Source of the DNA: JACVRM01 sp963839815
Lineage (GTDB): Bacteria > Actinomycetota > Thermoleophilia > Gaiellales > Gaiellaceae
NCBI GenBank assembly: GCA_963839815.1
Contig: CAWIWF010000006.1
Location: 558,001-622,000, forward strand
Direction of reading: 5' to 3'
DNA: 64,000 nucleotides
Shown here: in pieces, positions 41,872 to 50,652 of the stretch
How the letters are laid out: every line of letters starts with the position of its first letter
Numbering within the stretch: position 1 is the first letter of the stretch
Notes under the pieces: model-generated
Database searches by the model: none
What the model was told of the DNA's origin: nothing
Seen by the model: the letters and a program-made list of their open reading frames with translations, nothing else
Position numbers and translations under genes: made by a program

Positions 41872-43037
41872 GCCGCGAACGCCCGCTCGAGCTCGCGCAC
41901 GACCGTCTCCTGCTCCTCGTCGGTCAGCTGTGGATAGAGCGGCAGCGCCAGCGAGAGCCGGTCGGCGAGCACGCAGCGCGGGAAGTCCTCGGGCCGCAGC
42001 CCGTGGCGCTCGCGGTAGAGCCGGGTCAGCACCGGGGCGTGCGTGCCCTGCCGGGTCGCGACGCCGCGCTCGTCGAGGGCGGCCATGAGCGCGTTTCGGC
42101 GCTCGTTCAGCGCCCGCACGTTCACAAGCGACGGCTCCTCCGGCCGGAACAGGCAGACGTAGGCCTGGTAGCCGTGCACGACGCCTTCCGGGGTGTGCGG
42201 GGTCGCGAGCCAGTCGAGCCCCGCGAGCATCGAGTCGTACGCCAGCGCGCGCTGGCGGCGGCCGTCGAGCACCGCCTCGATCCGATCCATCTGCGCGCTG
42301 CCGATCGCCCCCTGGATGTCGGTCAGCCGGTAGTTGAAGCCGAGCTTGTCGTAGTCGGAGAGGAGGAAGGAGTGGCCCGACCCATCCCCGTCGTCGCCGA
42401 TCGCGGCGCCGTGGTCGCAGAGCGAGCGCACCCGCGCCGCCAGGTCGCCACGGTCGCCGAGCACCATGCCGCCCTCGCCCGTCGTCACCGACTTGCGGGG
42501 ATGGAAGCTGAGGCAGCCCAGGTCGCCGAGGAGCCCCGTGTGCGTGCCGCGGTACCAGCCGCCGAGGGAGCAGGCACAGTCCTCGAGCACCCAGAGCCCG
42601 TGGCGGCGCGCGAACGCGAGCACGGCATCCATGTCGGCCGGCAGCCCGAAGAGGTGCACGGGCACGACGCCGACCGTCCGCTCGGTCACCAGCCCCTCGA
42701 GCAGCTCCGGGTCGAGGTTGAAGGTGGCGAGGTCGATGTCGCAGAACACGGCGCGGGCACCGAAGAGCTCGACCACGTTTGCGGTCGACACCCAGGTGAA
42801 GCCGGGCACGATCACCTCGTCTCCCGGCTGCAGCTCGAGGGCTGCGAGGGCGACGTGCAGCGCGGTCGTCCCCGAGGAGGTCGCAACCGCGTGGGCGGCG
42901 CCGGTGTAGGCCCTGACCTTCTCCTCGAAGGCGTGCACCTCCGGGCCCTGGACGACCCACCCGCTCTCGAGCGGGCGGCGGACGGCCTCGAGCTCCTCGG
43001 GGCCGATGAGCGGCTTCGCGATCGGGATCGGCGGCAT
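41865..43037 (-). CDS. DegT/DnrJ/EryC1 sugar aminotransferase
   Basis: 390 aa. PIAKPLIGPEELEAVRRPL and ESGWVVQGPEVHAFEEKV open the family fold; VATSSGTTALHVALAAL near residue 52 and VLEDCACSLGGWYRG near 150 bind PLP; the Schiff-base Lys is in SFHPRKSVTTGEGGMV near 177; LGFNYRLTDIQGAIG follows. These enzymes aminate keto-deoxy nucleotide sugars (perosamine-type products and similar). It should act with the SDR dehydratases of the locus. The gene is read by a leaderless-type promoter and is convergent with the initiating transferase. Confidence 0.9.
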   Translation of the reverse strand: MPPIPIAKPLIGPEELEAVRRPLESGWVVQGPEVHAFEEKVRAYTGAAHAVATSSGTTALHVALAALELQPGDEVIVPGFTWVSTANVVELFGARAVFCDIDLATFNLDPELLEGLVTERTVGVVPVHLFGLPADMDAVLAFARRHGLWVLEDCACSLGGWYRGTHTGLLGDLGCLSFHPRKSVTTGEGGMVLGDRGDLAARVRSLCDHGAAIGDDGDGSGHSFLLSDYDKLGFNYRLTDIQGAIGSAQMDRIEAVLDGRRQRALAYDSMLAGLDWLATPHTPEGVVHGYQAYVCLFRPEEPSLVNVRALNERRNALMAALDERGVATRQGTHAPVLTRLYRERHGLRPEDFPRCVLADRLSLALPLYPQLTDEEQETVVRELERAFAAQ

Positions 43038-43043
43038 CGCCGC

Positions 43044-43049
43044 ATACTA
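43044..43049 (-). promoter_or_regulatory. -10-like TAGTAT, leaderless start
   Basis: 6 nt before the DegT ATG at 43037. Confidence 0.5.
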
Positions 43050-43114
43050 CGAGCGCCCCGCCCGTCCACCGGCCGGGGCCTGGCGGAGCGGGCTCGTCAA
43101 CGGCGGGAGCGGGT

Positions 43115-44116
43115 GTGAGCGTCTCGGTGGTCACGGTTGCATACGGGAGCGGGGCGTCGCTGACGCGCCTGCTCGACTCGCTCGCCGGCGAGGCGGACGA
43201 GGTGCTGGTGGTCGACAACGGCGAGGGGGGGCCCGAGCTCGACGACGCGCGGGCGCGAGAGGGCGTGCGCGTGCTCGAGCCGGGCACGAACCTCGGCTAC
43301 GCGGGCGGTGGCAACCTCGGCGCGCGGGCGGCGCGCGGCGACATCGTCGCCTTCCTCAACCCGGACACGGTCGTGCGGCCCGGCGCGCTGGCGCGGCTCG
43401 CCGAGACGCTCGAGGACCGCTCGATCGGGATCGCCATGGCGAGGCTGCTGCTGCTCGACCGGCCGGACACGCTCAACTCCGGCGGCAACGTGCTGCACAT
43501 CAGCGGCCTGGCGTGGGCAGGGGGCTTCGGCGAGCCTGCCGACACGGTCACCGGCGTGCGGGACGTGTCCTACCCGAGCGGGGCGGCGATGGCGATCCGC
43601 CGTGAGCTCTTCCTCGAGACCGGCGGCTTCGCCGAGGCCTTCTTCATGTACCAGGAGGATCTCGAGCTGGCCTGGCGGCTGCGCCTGCGCGGGCTGCGCA
43701 TCGTCGTCGACGGCCGCGCCGACGTCCTCCACGACTACAGCTTCGGGCGGAACCCGCGCAAGCTCTACCTGCTCGAGCGAAATCGGCTGGCGTTCCTGCT
43801 GACCGCCTACTCGGGGCGGCTGCTCGCGCTCGCCTCCCCGGTCGTCGTGGCGAGCGAGGCGGCCACGCTGGCACTCGCCCTCCGCGAGGGCTGGGCCCGC
43901 GAGAAGGTGGCAGGCTGGGGGTGGCTGGCGCGGAATGCGGGCTGGCTGCGGCAGCGCCGCCGCGAGACGCAGGCCGCTCGCCGGGTGCGCGACGCCGAGC
44001 TCGCCCGCTGGCTGACGCCGGTCATCGACCCCGCCCACGTACCCGTGCCGGGGCCCGTGCGTGCCGCCAACCGGGTCTGGGCGGCCTACTGGCGGCTCAT
44101 CCGCCGCGCGCTCTGA
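43115..44116 (+). CDS. Glycosyltransferase family 2, rhamnosyltransferase-like
   Basis: 333 aa, GTG start. SVVTVAYGSGASLTRLLDSL, VLVVDNGEGGPELDDARA, NLGYAGGGNLGARAARGD near residue 63 and FLNPDTVVRPGAL near 85 (the D-x-D equivalent is P-D-T) are typical of the Wbbl-type rhamnosyltransferases, as is GFAEAFFMYQEDLELAWRL near 170 with catalytic E-D. The C-terminal part has one moderately hydrophobic segment. Cytoplasmic, peripheral to the membrane. Its 3' end overlaps the convergent gene at 44097 by 20 bp. Confidence 0.88.
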   Translation: MSVSVVTVAYGSGASLTRLLDSLAGEADEVLVVDNGEGGPELDDARAREGVRVLEPGTNLGYAGGGNLGARAARGDIVAFLNPDTVVRPGALARLAETLEDRSIGIAMARLLLLDRPDTLNSGGNVLHISGLAWAGGFGEPADTVTGVRDVSYPSGAAMAIRRELFLETGGFAEAFFMYQEDLELAWRLRLRGLRIVVDGRADVLHDYSFGRNPRKLYLLERNRLAFLLTAYSGRLLALASPVVVASEAATLALALREGWAREKVAGWGWLARNAGWLRQRRRETQAARRVRDAELARWLTPVIDPAHVPVPGPVRAANRVWAAYWRLIRRAL

Positions 44117-46319
44117 CCTCGACCGCCACCTGGGCGCCCAGCGTGTTCGTGTCGGGGGCGCCGTGCTCGGCCGGGACGAACGTCTCGTCCACGTGGATCT
44201 CGACCCGGAAGGGGGCGGGCGGCGCGTCGAGCTCGACCGAGCGGACGTCGCCGAAGCCGATCTCGACCTGACGCGACGACTCGACGCGGGCGAGCCGCAA
44301 CCCGCCGGCGCCGTCGGGCTCGGCCGGGCCCACGTCGACCCTGACGGCGGAGCGGAGCGGCGGCCCGTCCGACCACTCGGGCCGCGACACGGTGACGACC
44401 GCCGTCGCGGGCCGGTCGCCCGGGGTCGTGTAGCGCGTGTAGGAGCCGAGCGCCCCGATCCAGCGATCGCCGAAGCGGCCGTCCCAGCGCGACGCGATGC
44501 GGAGCGGGCCGTCGAGCCCGAGCACGCGCACGAAGCTCTCGCCGCCGAGCTCCTGGCCGTCCGGGGTCACCGTGCCCGCCGAGACGACGTGTGAGGGGCG
44601 AAGCTCGTCGCCGCCGGGGGTCGCGATCAGGCCCGTCGCGTCGTCCATGATGGCGTCGCGCTCGGGCAGGGGGCAGACCTCACGGGTGCCCAGGTTCGTC
44701 ACCGAGCGGACGCCGCGGTTCCAGAAGCCGACCTGCAGCATCACCGTCGAGGTGAAGAACGGGTCGCCGCCGGGCGGCACTGCGTACAGGAACGTGGCAT
44801 CCGCGTCGCCGCCGATCGTCTGGTCGACCCAGTCGGGTCGCTCCTGCGAGACGCCGGGAGCGCTGCGAACCGCCCGCGCCTGCCCGGCGAGCAGGCCGAA
44901 CGGCGGTCGCGACGAGGCGGCCAGGAAGACGAGCAGCGCGGCCGGCAGCACGACGCGCAGCGCCGGGCGCCAGAGCAGCGCCAGGGCGACGACGCCCACG
45001 ATCGCACCGCCGAGCACCAGGTCGGCGACCCGTTCGACGCCGCCGTCGAGGCGCTGGCCGAGGCGGAAGAAGACGTAGGTGCTGAACGTGCTCGGGACGA
45101 GGTTGAGCGCGTAGTAGGGCTGCAGCGACTGCGAGCCGACCAGGGCGACGGGAAGGACGACGGCGAGGGCAGTCGGAACCGGCGGGCGCGGGGCGCCGCT
45201 GCCGAGCCAGACCGCCAGTGCAAGCAGGAGGAGCGGCGCGAGCACGAACGTGTAGCGGCCCGCGACCGAGCCCGCGAAGCGGGAGGCGAAAGCGCCGACG
45301 GCGATCAGCATCAGCGGCACCGTGGCCGCCGACACGGCCACGAAGGCGCGCCTCGCGGGCGTGTCGAGGCGGCCCGAGAGGCCGAGTCCGAGCAGCAGCA
45401 CGAGTGCTGCGAGCGGCACCACCGCGATCGAGACGGTCAGCTCTGCGGCGTGGAGCAGCGCCCAGCGTTGCGTCTCGGCATAGGTGTAGTCGACGGTGCC
45501 GACCGACCCGAGCGGGCCGAAGCCGCCGAGGAACGAGGCACCGCGCAGCTCGCGGCCGAGCCCGTAGGCGGCCGCGCCGAGGAGGAGGACGAGGCCGCTC
45601 GGCCAGTGCGCCAGGAAGCGTCCGCGTGCCGCCGCGATCCGTTCGCGCGGGCGCGCGCCTGCGGCCTCGAACGCCGCCATCAGGCAGACGGCGAGGACGA
45701 GCGCGGCCGCCAGCACGATCCCCTGCGCCCGGACGCCGGTCGCGACCGCGATCGCTGCCGCGGCGAGCGCCTGGCGGGCCAGCGTCGGCCGCTCGAGCGA
45801 GAGCGCCGTCGTCCACGCCGCGAGCAGCACGGCCGGCAGAAACGCGTTCTCGGTCATCAGCAGCCCGGTCAGGTGCAGCGACGGCAGCGCCAGCGTCAGC
45901 GCCGTGGCCGTCAGCGCCCAGCCGTCCGAGACCAGCCGCCGGCCCCAGAGGAACACCGCCAGGGCGCCGGCGTGGACGAGCACGACGTTGATCGCCTTCG
46001 CCAGCTCGTACGCGCGCGGCACCGACTCGGCGAGCCAGGCCGGCGCGAGCAGGAGCGGGTACACGACGCTCTGCAGCGACGCCTCGCCACGGACGCGAAA
46101 GCCCCCTCCGGCGGCGAGGCTCTCGGCGAGCTCCGCGTAGATGAACTCGTCGCAGAGCACCTGGGGCGCCTGCACGCGGCCGGCGAGCACGAGCCGCAGG
46201 GTGAGCGAGGCGAGCAGCAGGCCTCCGAGGAGCAGGAACGGCGCCGCCGCCGGCTCGACCAGGAGTCCGAGCCGGAGCCTCCGCGGCTTCTCGCCGGTCT
46301 CTCCCGCGACTCCGCTCAG
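44097..46319 (-). CDS. GT39-like polytopic membrane glycosyltransferase
   Basis: 740 aa with the CTG start at 46319. The N-terminal helix (FLLLGGLLLASLTLRLVLAG) is followed by APQVLCDEFIYAELAESLA, with D-E in the position of the catalytic acid of ArnT/PMT-type transferases, then about ten more helices (for example ALVLAVCLMAAF, GLVLLLGAAAYGLG, VPLAALVLLLGLGLSG, TALAVVLPVALVGSQSL) and a 200-residue extracytoplasmic C-terminal domain. Such enzymes take sugars from polyprenyl-phosphate carriers, which the GT2 at 46559 could supply. CTG was chosen because it keeps the first helix and lies 6 nt after TAGGGT; the GTG at 46190 would cut it off. Confidence 0.75.
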   Translation of the reverse strand: MSGVAGETGEKPRRLRLGLLVEPAAAPFLLLGGLLLASLTLRLVLAGRVQAPQVLCDEFIYAELAESLAAGGGFRVRGEASLQSVVYPLLLAPAWLAESVPRAYELAKAINVVLVHAGALAVFLWGRRLVSDGWALTATALTLALPSLHLTGLLMTENAFLPAVLLAAWTTALSLERPTLARQALAAAAIAVATGVRAQGIVLAAALVLAVCLMAAFEAAGARPRERIAAARGRFLAHWPSGLVLLLGAAAYGLGRELRGASFLGGFGPLGSVGTVDYTYAETQRWALLHAAELTVSIAVVPLAALVLLLGLGLSGRLDTPARRAFVAVSAATVPLMLIAVGAFASRFAGSVAGRYTFVLAPLLLLALAVWLGSGAPRPPVPTALAVVLPVALVGSQSLQPYYALNLVPSTFSTYVFFRLGQRLDGGVERVADLVLGGAIVGVVALALLWRPALRVVLPAALLVFLAASSRPPFGLLAGQARAVRSAPGVSQERPDWVDQTIGGDADATFLYAVPPGGDPFFTSTVMLQVGFWNRGVRSVTNLGTREVCPLPERDAIMDDATGLIATPGGDELRPSHVVSAGTVTPDGQELGGESFVRVLGLDGPLRIASRWDGRFGDRWIGALGSYTRYTTPGDRPATAVVTVSRPEWSDGPPLRSAVRVDVGPAEPDGAGGLRLARVESSRQVEIGFGDVRSVELDAPPAPFRVEIHVDETFVPAEHGAPDTNTLGAQVAVEVRARGG

Positions 46320-46325
46320 GCGCCA

Positions 46326-46331
46326 ACCCTA
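46326..46331 (-). promoter_or_regulatory. -10-like TAGGGT before a CTG start
   Basis: 6 nt before the proposed CTG at 46319; there is an in-frame stop at the hexamer itself, which limits how far upstream the gene can begin. Confidence 0.5.
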
Positions 46332-46544
46332 CTCCGGCGCCGGGAGGGGGTGCGCCGCGGTCGGCGACGACCTGGCGGCTGTCAAGCCACGTGCGTCGAG
46401 ACGTGCCGTGAGCCGCGGTGGCATGCCGGCTGGGCTGACGTGTGGCTGCAGCCGCGGCGTCGGCCGCGGTGATCCCGCCCTCCGGGTACGTCGTCAGGCC
46501 GGAGCGTTCGGTCAGGCCGGCGGGTCGGCGCGGGGCGAGGACGG

Positions 46545-46550
46545 TAGCCT
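46545..46550 (+). promoter_or_regulatory. -10-like TAGCCT, leaderless start
   Basis: 8 nt before the ATG at 46559. Confidence 0.5.
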
Positions 46551-46558
46551 TGCCGCCG

Positions 46559-47323
46559 ATGTCCGAGTCGCTCACGCGGCCCCTCGAGCCGGCCGCGCCC
46601 ACGCGCCGGGCCGGCCTGCGCCGGATCGCGATCATCCCCGCCCGCAACGAGGCGGACTCCGTCGGCGCCGTCATCGCCGAGCTGCGCGCCGCAGATCCCG
46701 ACTTCGCCGTCGTCGTCATCGACGACGGCTCGACGGACGCGACGGGCGACGTCGCTCGCGCGGCCGGCGCCACCGTGATCCGGCTGCCGTACAACCTCGG
46801 CATCGGCGGCGCCGTTCAGACCGGCCACCAGTACGCGCGCGACCATGGCTTCGACATCGCCGTGCAGGTGGACGGCGACGGCCAGCACGACCCGCGCGAG
46901 CTGGTCAAGGTGCTGGCGCCGATCGTCGCCGGGGAGGCCGACCTCGTCGTCGGCACCCGTTTCATCGGCGACAGCGGCTACCGGCCGCCGATCAGCCGCC
47001 GGCTCGGGATCGTCATCCTCGCCGCCGTCGTCTCGCTGATCGTCCGCCAGCGCGTCACCGATCCGACGTCCGGCTTCCGCGCCGTCAACCGCCGCGCGCT
47101 GGAGCTCTTCGCCTCCGACTACCCGCACGACTACCCCGAGGTGGAGGCGACCGTGCTCGTGTACCGCCACCGGCTGCGCATGGTCGAGGTGCCGGTGACC
47201 ATGCGCGAGCGCTCCGCCGGTAGCTCGTCGATCACGATGCTCTACTCGGCCGTCTACATGGGCAAGGTGCTCGTCGCCCTGTTCGTCGGCATCTTCCGCC
47301 GCTATCCGAAGGAGGGGTCGTGA
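46559..47323 (+). CDS. Polyprenyl-phosphate sugar synthase (DPM1-like GT2)
   Basis: 254 aa. IAIIPARNEADSVGAVIAEL, VVVIDDGSTDATGDVARAAG, YNLGIGGAVQTGHQYARDHG and VQVDGDGQHDPRELVKVL near residue 100 (the D-x-D donor site). The C-terminal part includes DPTSGFRAVNRRALELF. A polyprenyl-phosphate mannose or glucose synthase is expected from these motifs; product goes to membrane transferases such as the neighbour at 44097. The stop overlaps the GTG of the DUF2304 gene, the classic pairing for this family. Confidence 0.88.
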   Translation: MSESLTRPLEPAAPTRRAGLRRIAIIPARNEADSVGAVIAELRAADPDFAVVVIDDGSTDATGDVARAAGATVIRLPYNLGIGGAVQTGHQYARDHGFDIAVQVDGDGQHDPRELVKVLAPIVAGEADLVVGTRFIGDSGYRPPISRRLGIVILAAVVSLIVRQRVTDPTSGFRAVNRRALELFASDYPHDYPEVEATVLVYRHRLRMVEVPVTMRERSAGSSSITMLYSAVYMGKVLVALFVGIFRRYPKEGS

Positions 47324-47688
47324 CCCCCGTGCGCGTGTCGCTCGTCGCCGCCATCGGCGCGCTGCTGCTGCTGCTCGTCATCTTCGAGCTGATTCGCCGG
47401 CGCCGCCTCCAGGAGCGCTACGCCTTGCTGTGGATCGCCACCGGCCTCGTCATCCTCGTGCTCGCCGTCTGGCGCAGCGCGCTCGGGGAGCTCTCCGACC
47501 TGGTCGGCATCCAGTACCCGCCCTCGGCGCTCTTCGTCCTCGCCTCGTTCTTCATCCTGGTCGTGCTGCTGCACTACTCGACGGTGATCTCGCGGCTCGC
47601 CGACCAGAACCGCATCCTCGCCCAGCGCCTGGCCCTGCTCGAGCACGAGCTCGAGGAGGAGCGTGACGGGCGCGGCGCCGAGCGCTGA
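47320..47688 (+). CDS. DUF2304 small membrane protein
   Basis: 122 aa: three hydrophobic helices (LVAAIGALLLLLVIFELI, ALLWIATGLVILVLAVW, ALFVLASFFILVVLLHY) and a charged coiled tail (RLALLEHELEEERDGRGAER). DUF2304 genes commonly sit immediately after DPM1-like synthases, as here with a 4-bp overlap, and are thought to help place or flip the lipid-linked sugar. The exact role has not been shown in general. Confidence 0.85.
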   Translation: MTPVRVSLVAAIGALLLLLVIFELIRRRRLQERYALLWIATGLVILVLAVWRSALGELSDLVGIQYPPSALFVLASFFILVVLLHYSTVISRLADQNRILAQRLALLEHELEEERDGRGAER

Positions 47689-47700
47689 GCGGGCACGCTG

Positions 47701-48648
47701 CTAGGAGGCGACCGGGTCGCGACGCGCGACCGTGCTGCGGTACCACGCCACCGTGCGCTCGATGCCCTCGCGGAGCGGCGTCTGCGCACGGAAGCCGAAG
47801 CGCTCCTCGGCCCGGCTGGTGTCGAGCCGGCGGCGCGGCTGCCCGTTCGGCATCGACCGGTCCCAGCGGATCTCGCCGACGAACCCCGTGGCCTCGGCGA
47901 TCAGCTCGGCCAGCTCCTTGATCGAGATCTCGCCGCCGGTGCCGAGGTTGACCGGCTCGGGGTTGTCGTAGCGCTCGGCGGCGAGCAGCAGCCCCTCGAC
48001 GCAGTCGTCCACGTAGAGGAACTCGCGCGTCGGCGAGCCGTCGCCCCAGAGCACGACCTCACCCTCGGACTCGACCATCTTGCGGATCAGGTCCGGGATC
48101 ACGTGGGCGTTCGTCGGGTGGAAGTTGTCCCGCGGCCCGTACAGGTTCGCGGGCAGCAGAAAGACCGCGTCGAGGCCGTACTGCTCGCGGTAGGCCTGCG
48201 CGCCCACGAGCAGCGCCTTCTTCGCGACGCCGTAGGGCGCGTTCGTCTCCTCGGGGTACCCGTCCCAGAGCGCGTCCTCGCTGAACGGCGTCGGCGTGAA
48301 CTTGGGGTAGGCGCAGACGGTGCCGGCGATCACGAGCTTGCGCGCGCCCGAGACGCGGCTCTGCTCGATCACGTTGGCGCCCATCATCAGGTTCGCGTAC
48401 CAGTAGCGGCCGGGGTTGGCCCGGTTGGCGCCGATGCCGCCCACCTCGGCCGCCAGGTGGAAGACGAGCTCGGGCTCGGCCTCGGCGAAGGCGCGGGCGG
48501 TGTCCTCGGCGCGCGTCAGGTCGAAGTCCGGCCGGCCCGGCACGAACGGCTCGATCCCGCGCTCCTGCAGGCGCTCGACGAGGTGCGAGCCGACGAAGCC
48601 CGTCCCGCCGGTGACGAGGACGCGCGTGCCTGCCGCGAGCTCGGTCAC
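47701..48648 (-). CDS. fcl: GDP-L-fucose synthase
   Basis: 315 aa, GTG at 48648 overlapping the preceding stop (GTGA). SDR features: RVLVTGGTGFVGSHLVERL near residue 9, FHLAAEVGGIGANRANPG near 72, AGTVCAYPKFTPTPFSEDAL near 108 (Ser/Cys position carries Cys-Ala-Tyr), Y-x3-K in APYGVAKKALLVGAQAY near 140, and the GDP-sugar-binding NLYGPRDNFHPTNAHVIP. The late motif SMPNGQPRRRLDTSRA is characteristic of fucose synthases. It epimerises and reduces GDP-4-keto-6-deoxymannose, which Gmd at 62621 would produce. A related GDP-sugar reductase cannot be excluded. Confidence 0.82.
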   Translation of the reverse strand: MTELAAGTRVLVTGGTGFVGSHLVERLQERGIEPFVPGRPDFDLTRAEDTARAFAEAEPELVFHLAAEVGGIGANRANPGRYWYANLMMGANVIEQSRVSGARKLVIAGTVCAYPKFTPTPFSEDALWDGYPEETNAPYGVAKKALLVGAQAYREQYGLDAVFLLPANLYGPRDNFHPTNAHVIPDLIRKMVESEGEVVLWGDGSPTREFLYVDDCVEGLLLAAERYDNPEPVNLGTGGEISIKELAELIAEATGFVGEIRWDRSMPNGQPRRRLDTSRAEERFGFRAQTPLREGIERTVAWYRSTVARRDPVAS

Positions 48649-49792
48649 CGTGCCTGCGTGACCGGCGCGGTCGTCGCCAGCCAGTCGATGCGGCCGATCC
48701 ACTTGTCGCGGTTGGCGGCGTACCAGGCGATCGTGCGGGAGATGCCTTCCTCCCACGACACCCGGGGCTCCCAGCCGGTCTCACGGTTGAGCTTCTCGTA
48801 GCCGACGCGGAGCGCCATCACGTCGCTGGCGCCCGGGCGGTAGCGGCGCTCGGTGGTGACGAGCTCACGCTCCGGCCAGTACCCCTCCGCCTCGCCGACG
48901 CGGAGGATCATGGCGGCCCAGTCCGCCATCGAGATGTTCTGGCCCTGACCGTAGACGTACACGTCGCCGGGACGTCCCTTCGCCGCCACGGTCAGGTGAC
49001 CGCGCACGCCGTCGGTGCAGAAGCAGAAGTCGCGCAGCGGCTCGAGGTTGCCGAGCTCGATCGCGGCAGCTCGAGCGCCTGGGTAATGATCGTCCCGGTC
49101 ACGTAGCGCGGGTTCTGGCGCGGCCCGTAGTTGTTGAACATGCGCGTGACCACCGTCGGCAGGCCGTAGGCGTCGTAGTAGTTCATGGTCAGGAAGTCGG
49201 CCGCGACCTTGGCGGTTGCGTAGATCGACTTCGGGTTGAGCGGCGAGCGCTCGTGCAGGATCAGGCCCCCGTCGTCGTCGAAGTCGTGGTGATGGCGGAC
49301 GTCCTCGTGGACGTTGCCGTACTCCTCCGACGTGCCGGCCGTGTCGAACTTCTCGATCTCGAGGCCGTGGGTGACGATCGACTGCAACAGGTTGAGCGTG
49401 CCGACCGTGTTCGCCATCACCGTCTCGTAGGGGCGGTGCCACGACTCGGCCACGTGCGCCTGGGCGCCGAGGTGGAAGACGTAGGGGCGGTCGTCGGCCT
49501 CGCGCAACTCGCGGACGAGCACGTCGATCGAATGCCGGTCGGTCAGGTCGGCCCAGTGCACCGTCAGCTGGGGCCGCAGGTGCCAGATGTTGTTGAGCGC
49601 GCCGCTCGAGGTCGCGCGGACGAAGGCGACGACCTTCGCGCCGAGGGCGACGAGCGCCTCGGTGAGGTGGGAGCCCATGAAGCCGTCGGCGCCCGTCACG
49701 AGCACCGTCCGGCCTGCGTAGGCGTCCTCGAAGTCCGCGCGCAGTGCGTCGCGCTCGGCGTCGGTCCAGGACCCGTTCTGGTGCGTGGCCAC
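48645..49792 (-). CDS. NAD-dependent 4,6-dehydratase-like SDR, frameshifted
   Basis: The N-terminal half reads VLVTGADGFMGSHLTEALVA near residue 29, FHLGAQAHVAESWHRPYET, AGTSEEYGNVHEDVRHHHDF, the Y-x3-K in PKSIYATAKVAADFLTMNYY and RMFNNYGPRQNPRYVTG. The frame is lost near 49068, after IITQALE, and resumes as IELGNLEPLRDFCFCTDGVR through to the stop. One missing base restores about 382 aa. The family makes 4-keto-6-deoxy sugars (dTDP-glucose, GDP-mannose or UDP-GlcNAc type, LegB-like); the donor is uncertain. It precedes the fucose synthase with a 4-bp overlap. Confidence 0.78.
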
Positions 49793-49826
49793 GGCGGGGG
49801 CACCTTAGCCGACGGGCGGCGTGCGC

Positions 49827-49832
49827 TAGGTT
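49827..49832 (+). promoter_or_regulatory. -10-like TAGGTT, leaderless start
   Basis: 10 nt before the ATG at 49843. Confidence 0.45.
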
Positions 49833-49842
49833 CCCGGGCGCC

Positions 49843-50652
49843 ATGCCGACCGCCACCTCACGGGGCCTGCTGCCCCGCCTGGCGGGCGCCACCGTCTCGC
49901 GCGTCCTCCGCGCCGCTCCGCGGCTTCCCTACGACCCCCGCCGGCACGGCCTCTACCGGCTCGGCGAGGAGGTGCCGGTCACGCGCGAGCTCTCCGTCTA
50001 CGACCCTGCGGTGTTCGCGACCTACGACCTGGCCAGCCAGCGCCCCGTGCCCATCGACCCGGAGGCGCCCGGCTTCCTCGACCTCGGCTTCGACGAGCTC
50101 ATGGGGCATGCGCAGGGGTTGCGCGCCAGGACGGGCGCGCTCGTGGTCGACGACCGCTACGACCAGGTGCTCGCCCTGCTGCGGCCGGGCAGCGGCCTCG
50201 TGCTGGACGCATGCACGCCGTCGCCTCAGGCCCGCGTGCGCGAGGCGGTCGAGCGCCTCGGCTACCGCTACCTCGCGATCGACCTGCTCGGCGGCGACGA
50301 CGTCCAGCAGGAGGACCTGACCGCGCTCAGCTTCGTGGAGGGCAGCGTCGCGGCCGTGCTCTCACTCGACACCCTCGAGCACATCCCCGACTACGCCGCC
50401 GCGCTCGGCGAGATGTACCGCGTGCTCCAGCCCGGCGGTGTCGCGATCGTGCACACGCCCTGCTACTACGTCGAGCGGGAGACGAGCGAGCCGATCGACC
50501 CCGGCCGCGACCCCTGGGGGCACGTTCGCTACTTCTCGGCGCGCGAGTTCGTGCAGACTGCCGCGCGCACCGGCTTCGCGCTGCTGCGCGTCGGCCTGCA
50601 GCTCGACTACGGCGCCATCCTGTGCGTCGCGGCCAAGCCGCTGCCGCGGTGA
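49843..50652 (+). CDS. SAM-dependent methyltransferase
   Basis: 269 aa. Class I fold: VLDACTPSPQARVREAVERL near residue 124 (the usual E/D-x-G-x-G-x-G is degraded to D-A-C-T-P), IDLLGGDDVQQEDLTALSF near 147, VAAVLSLDTLEHIPDYAAAL near 168 (motif D-x-L-E-H typical of O-methyltransferases acting on lipid-linked sugars) and RVLQPGGVAIVHTP. Absence of the canonical glycine loop weakens the SAM site; it could be degenerate. The next glycosyltransferase starts in its stop codon. Confidence 0.78.
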   Translation: MPTATSRGLLPRLAGATVSRVLRAAPRLPYDPRRHGLYRLGEEVPVTRELSVYDPAVFATYDLASQRPVPIDPEAPGFLDLGFDELMGHAQGLRARTGALVVDDRYDQVLALLRPGSGLVLDACTPSPQARVREAVERLGYRYLAIDLLGGDDVQQEDLTALSFVEGSVAAVLSLDTLEHIPDYAAALGEMYRVLQPGGVAIVHTPCYYVERETSEPIDPGRDPWGHVRYFSAREFVQTAARTGFALLRVGLQLDYGAILCVAAKPLPR

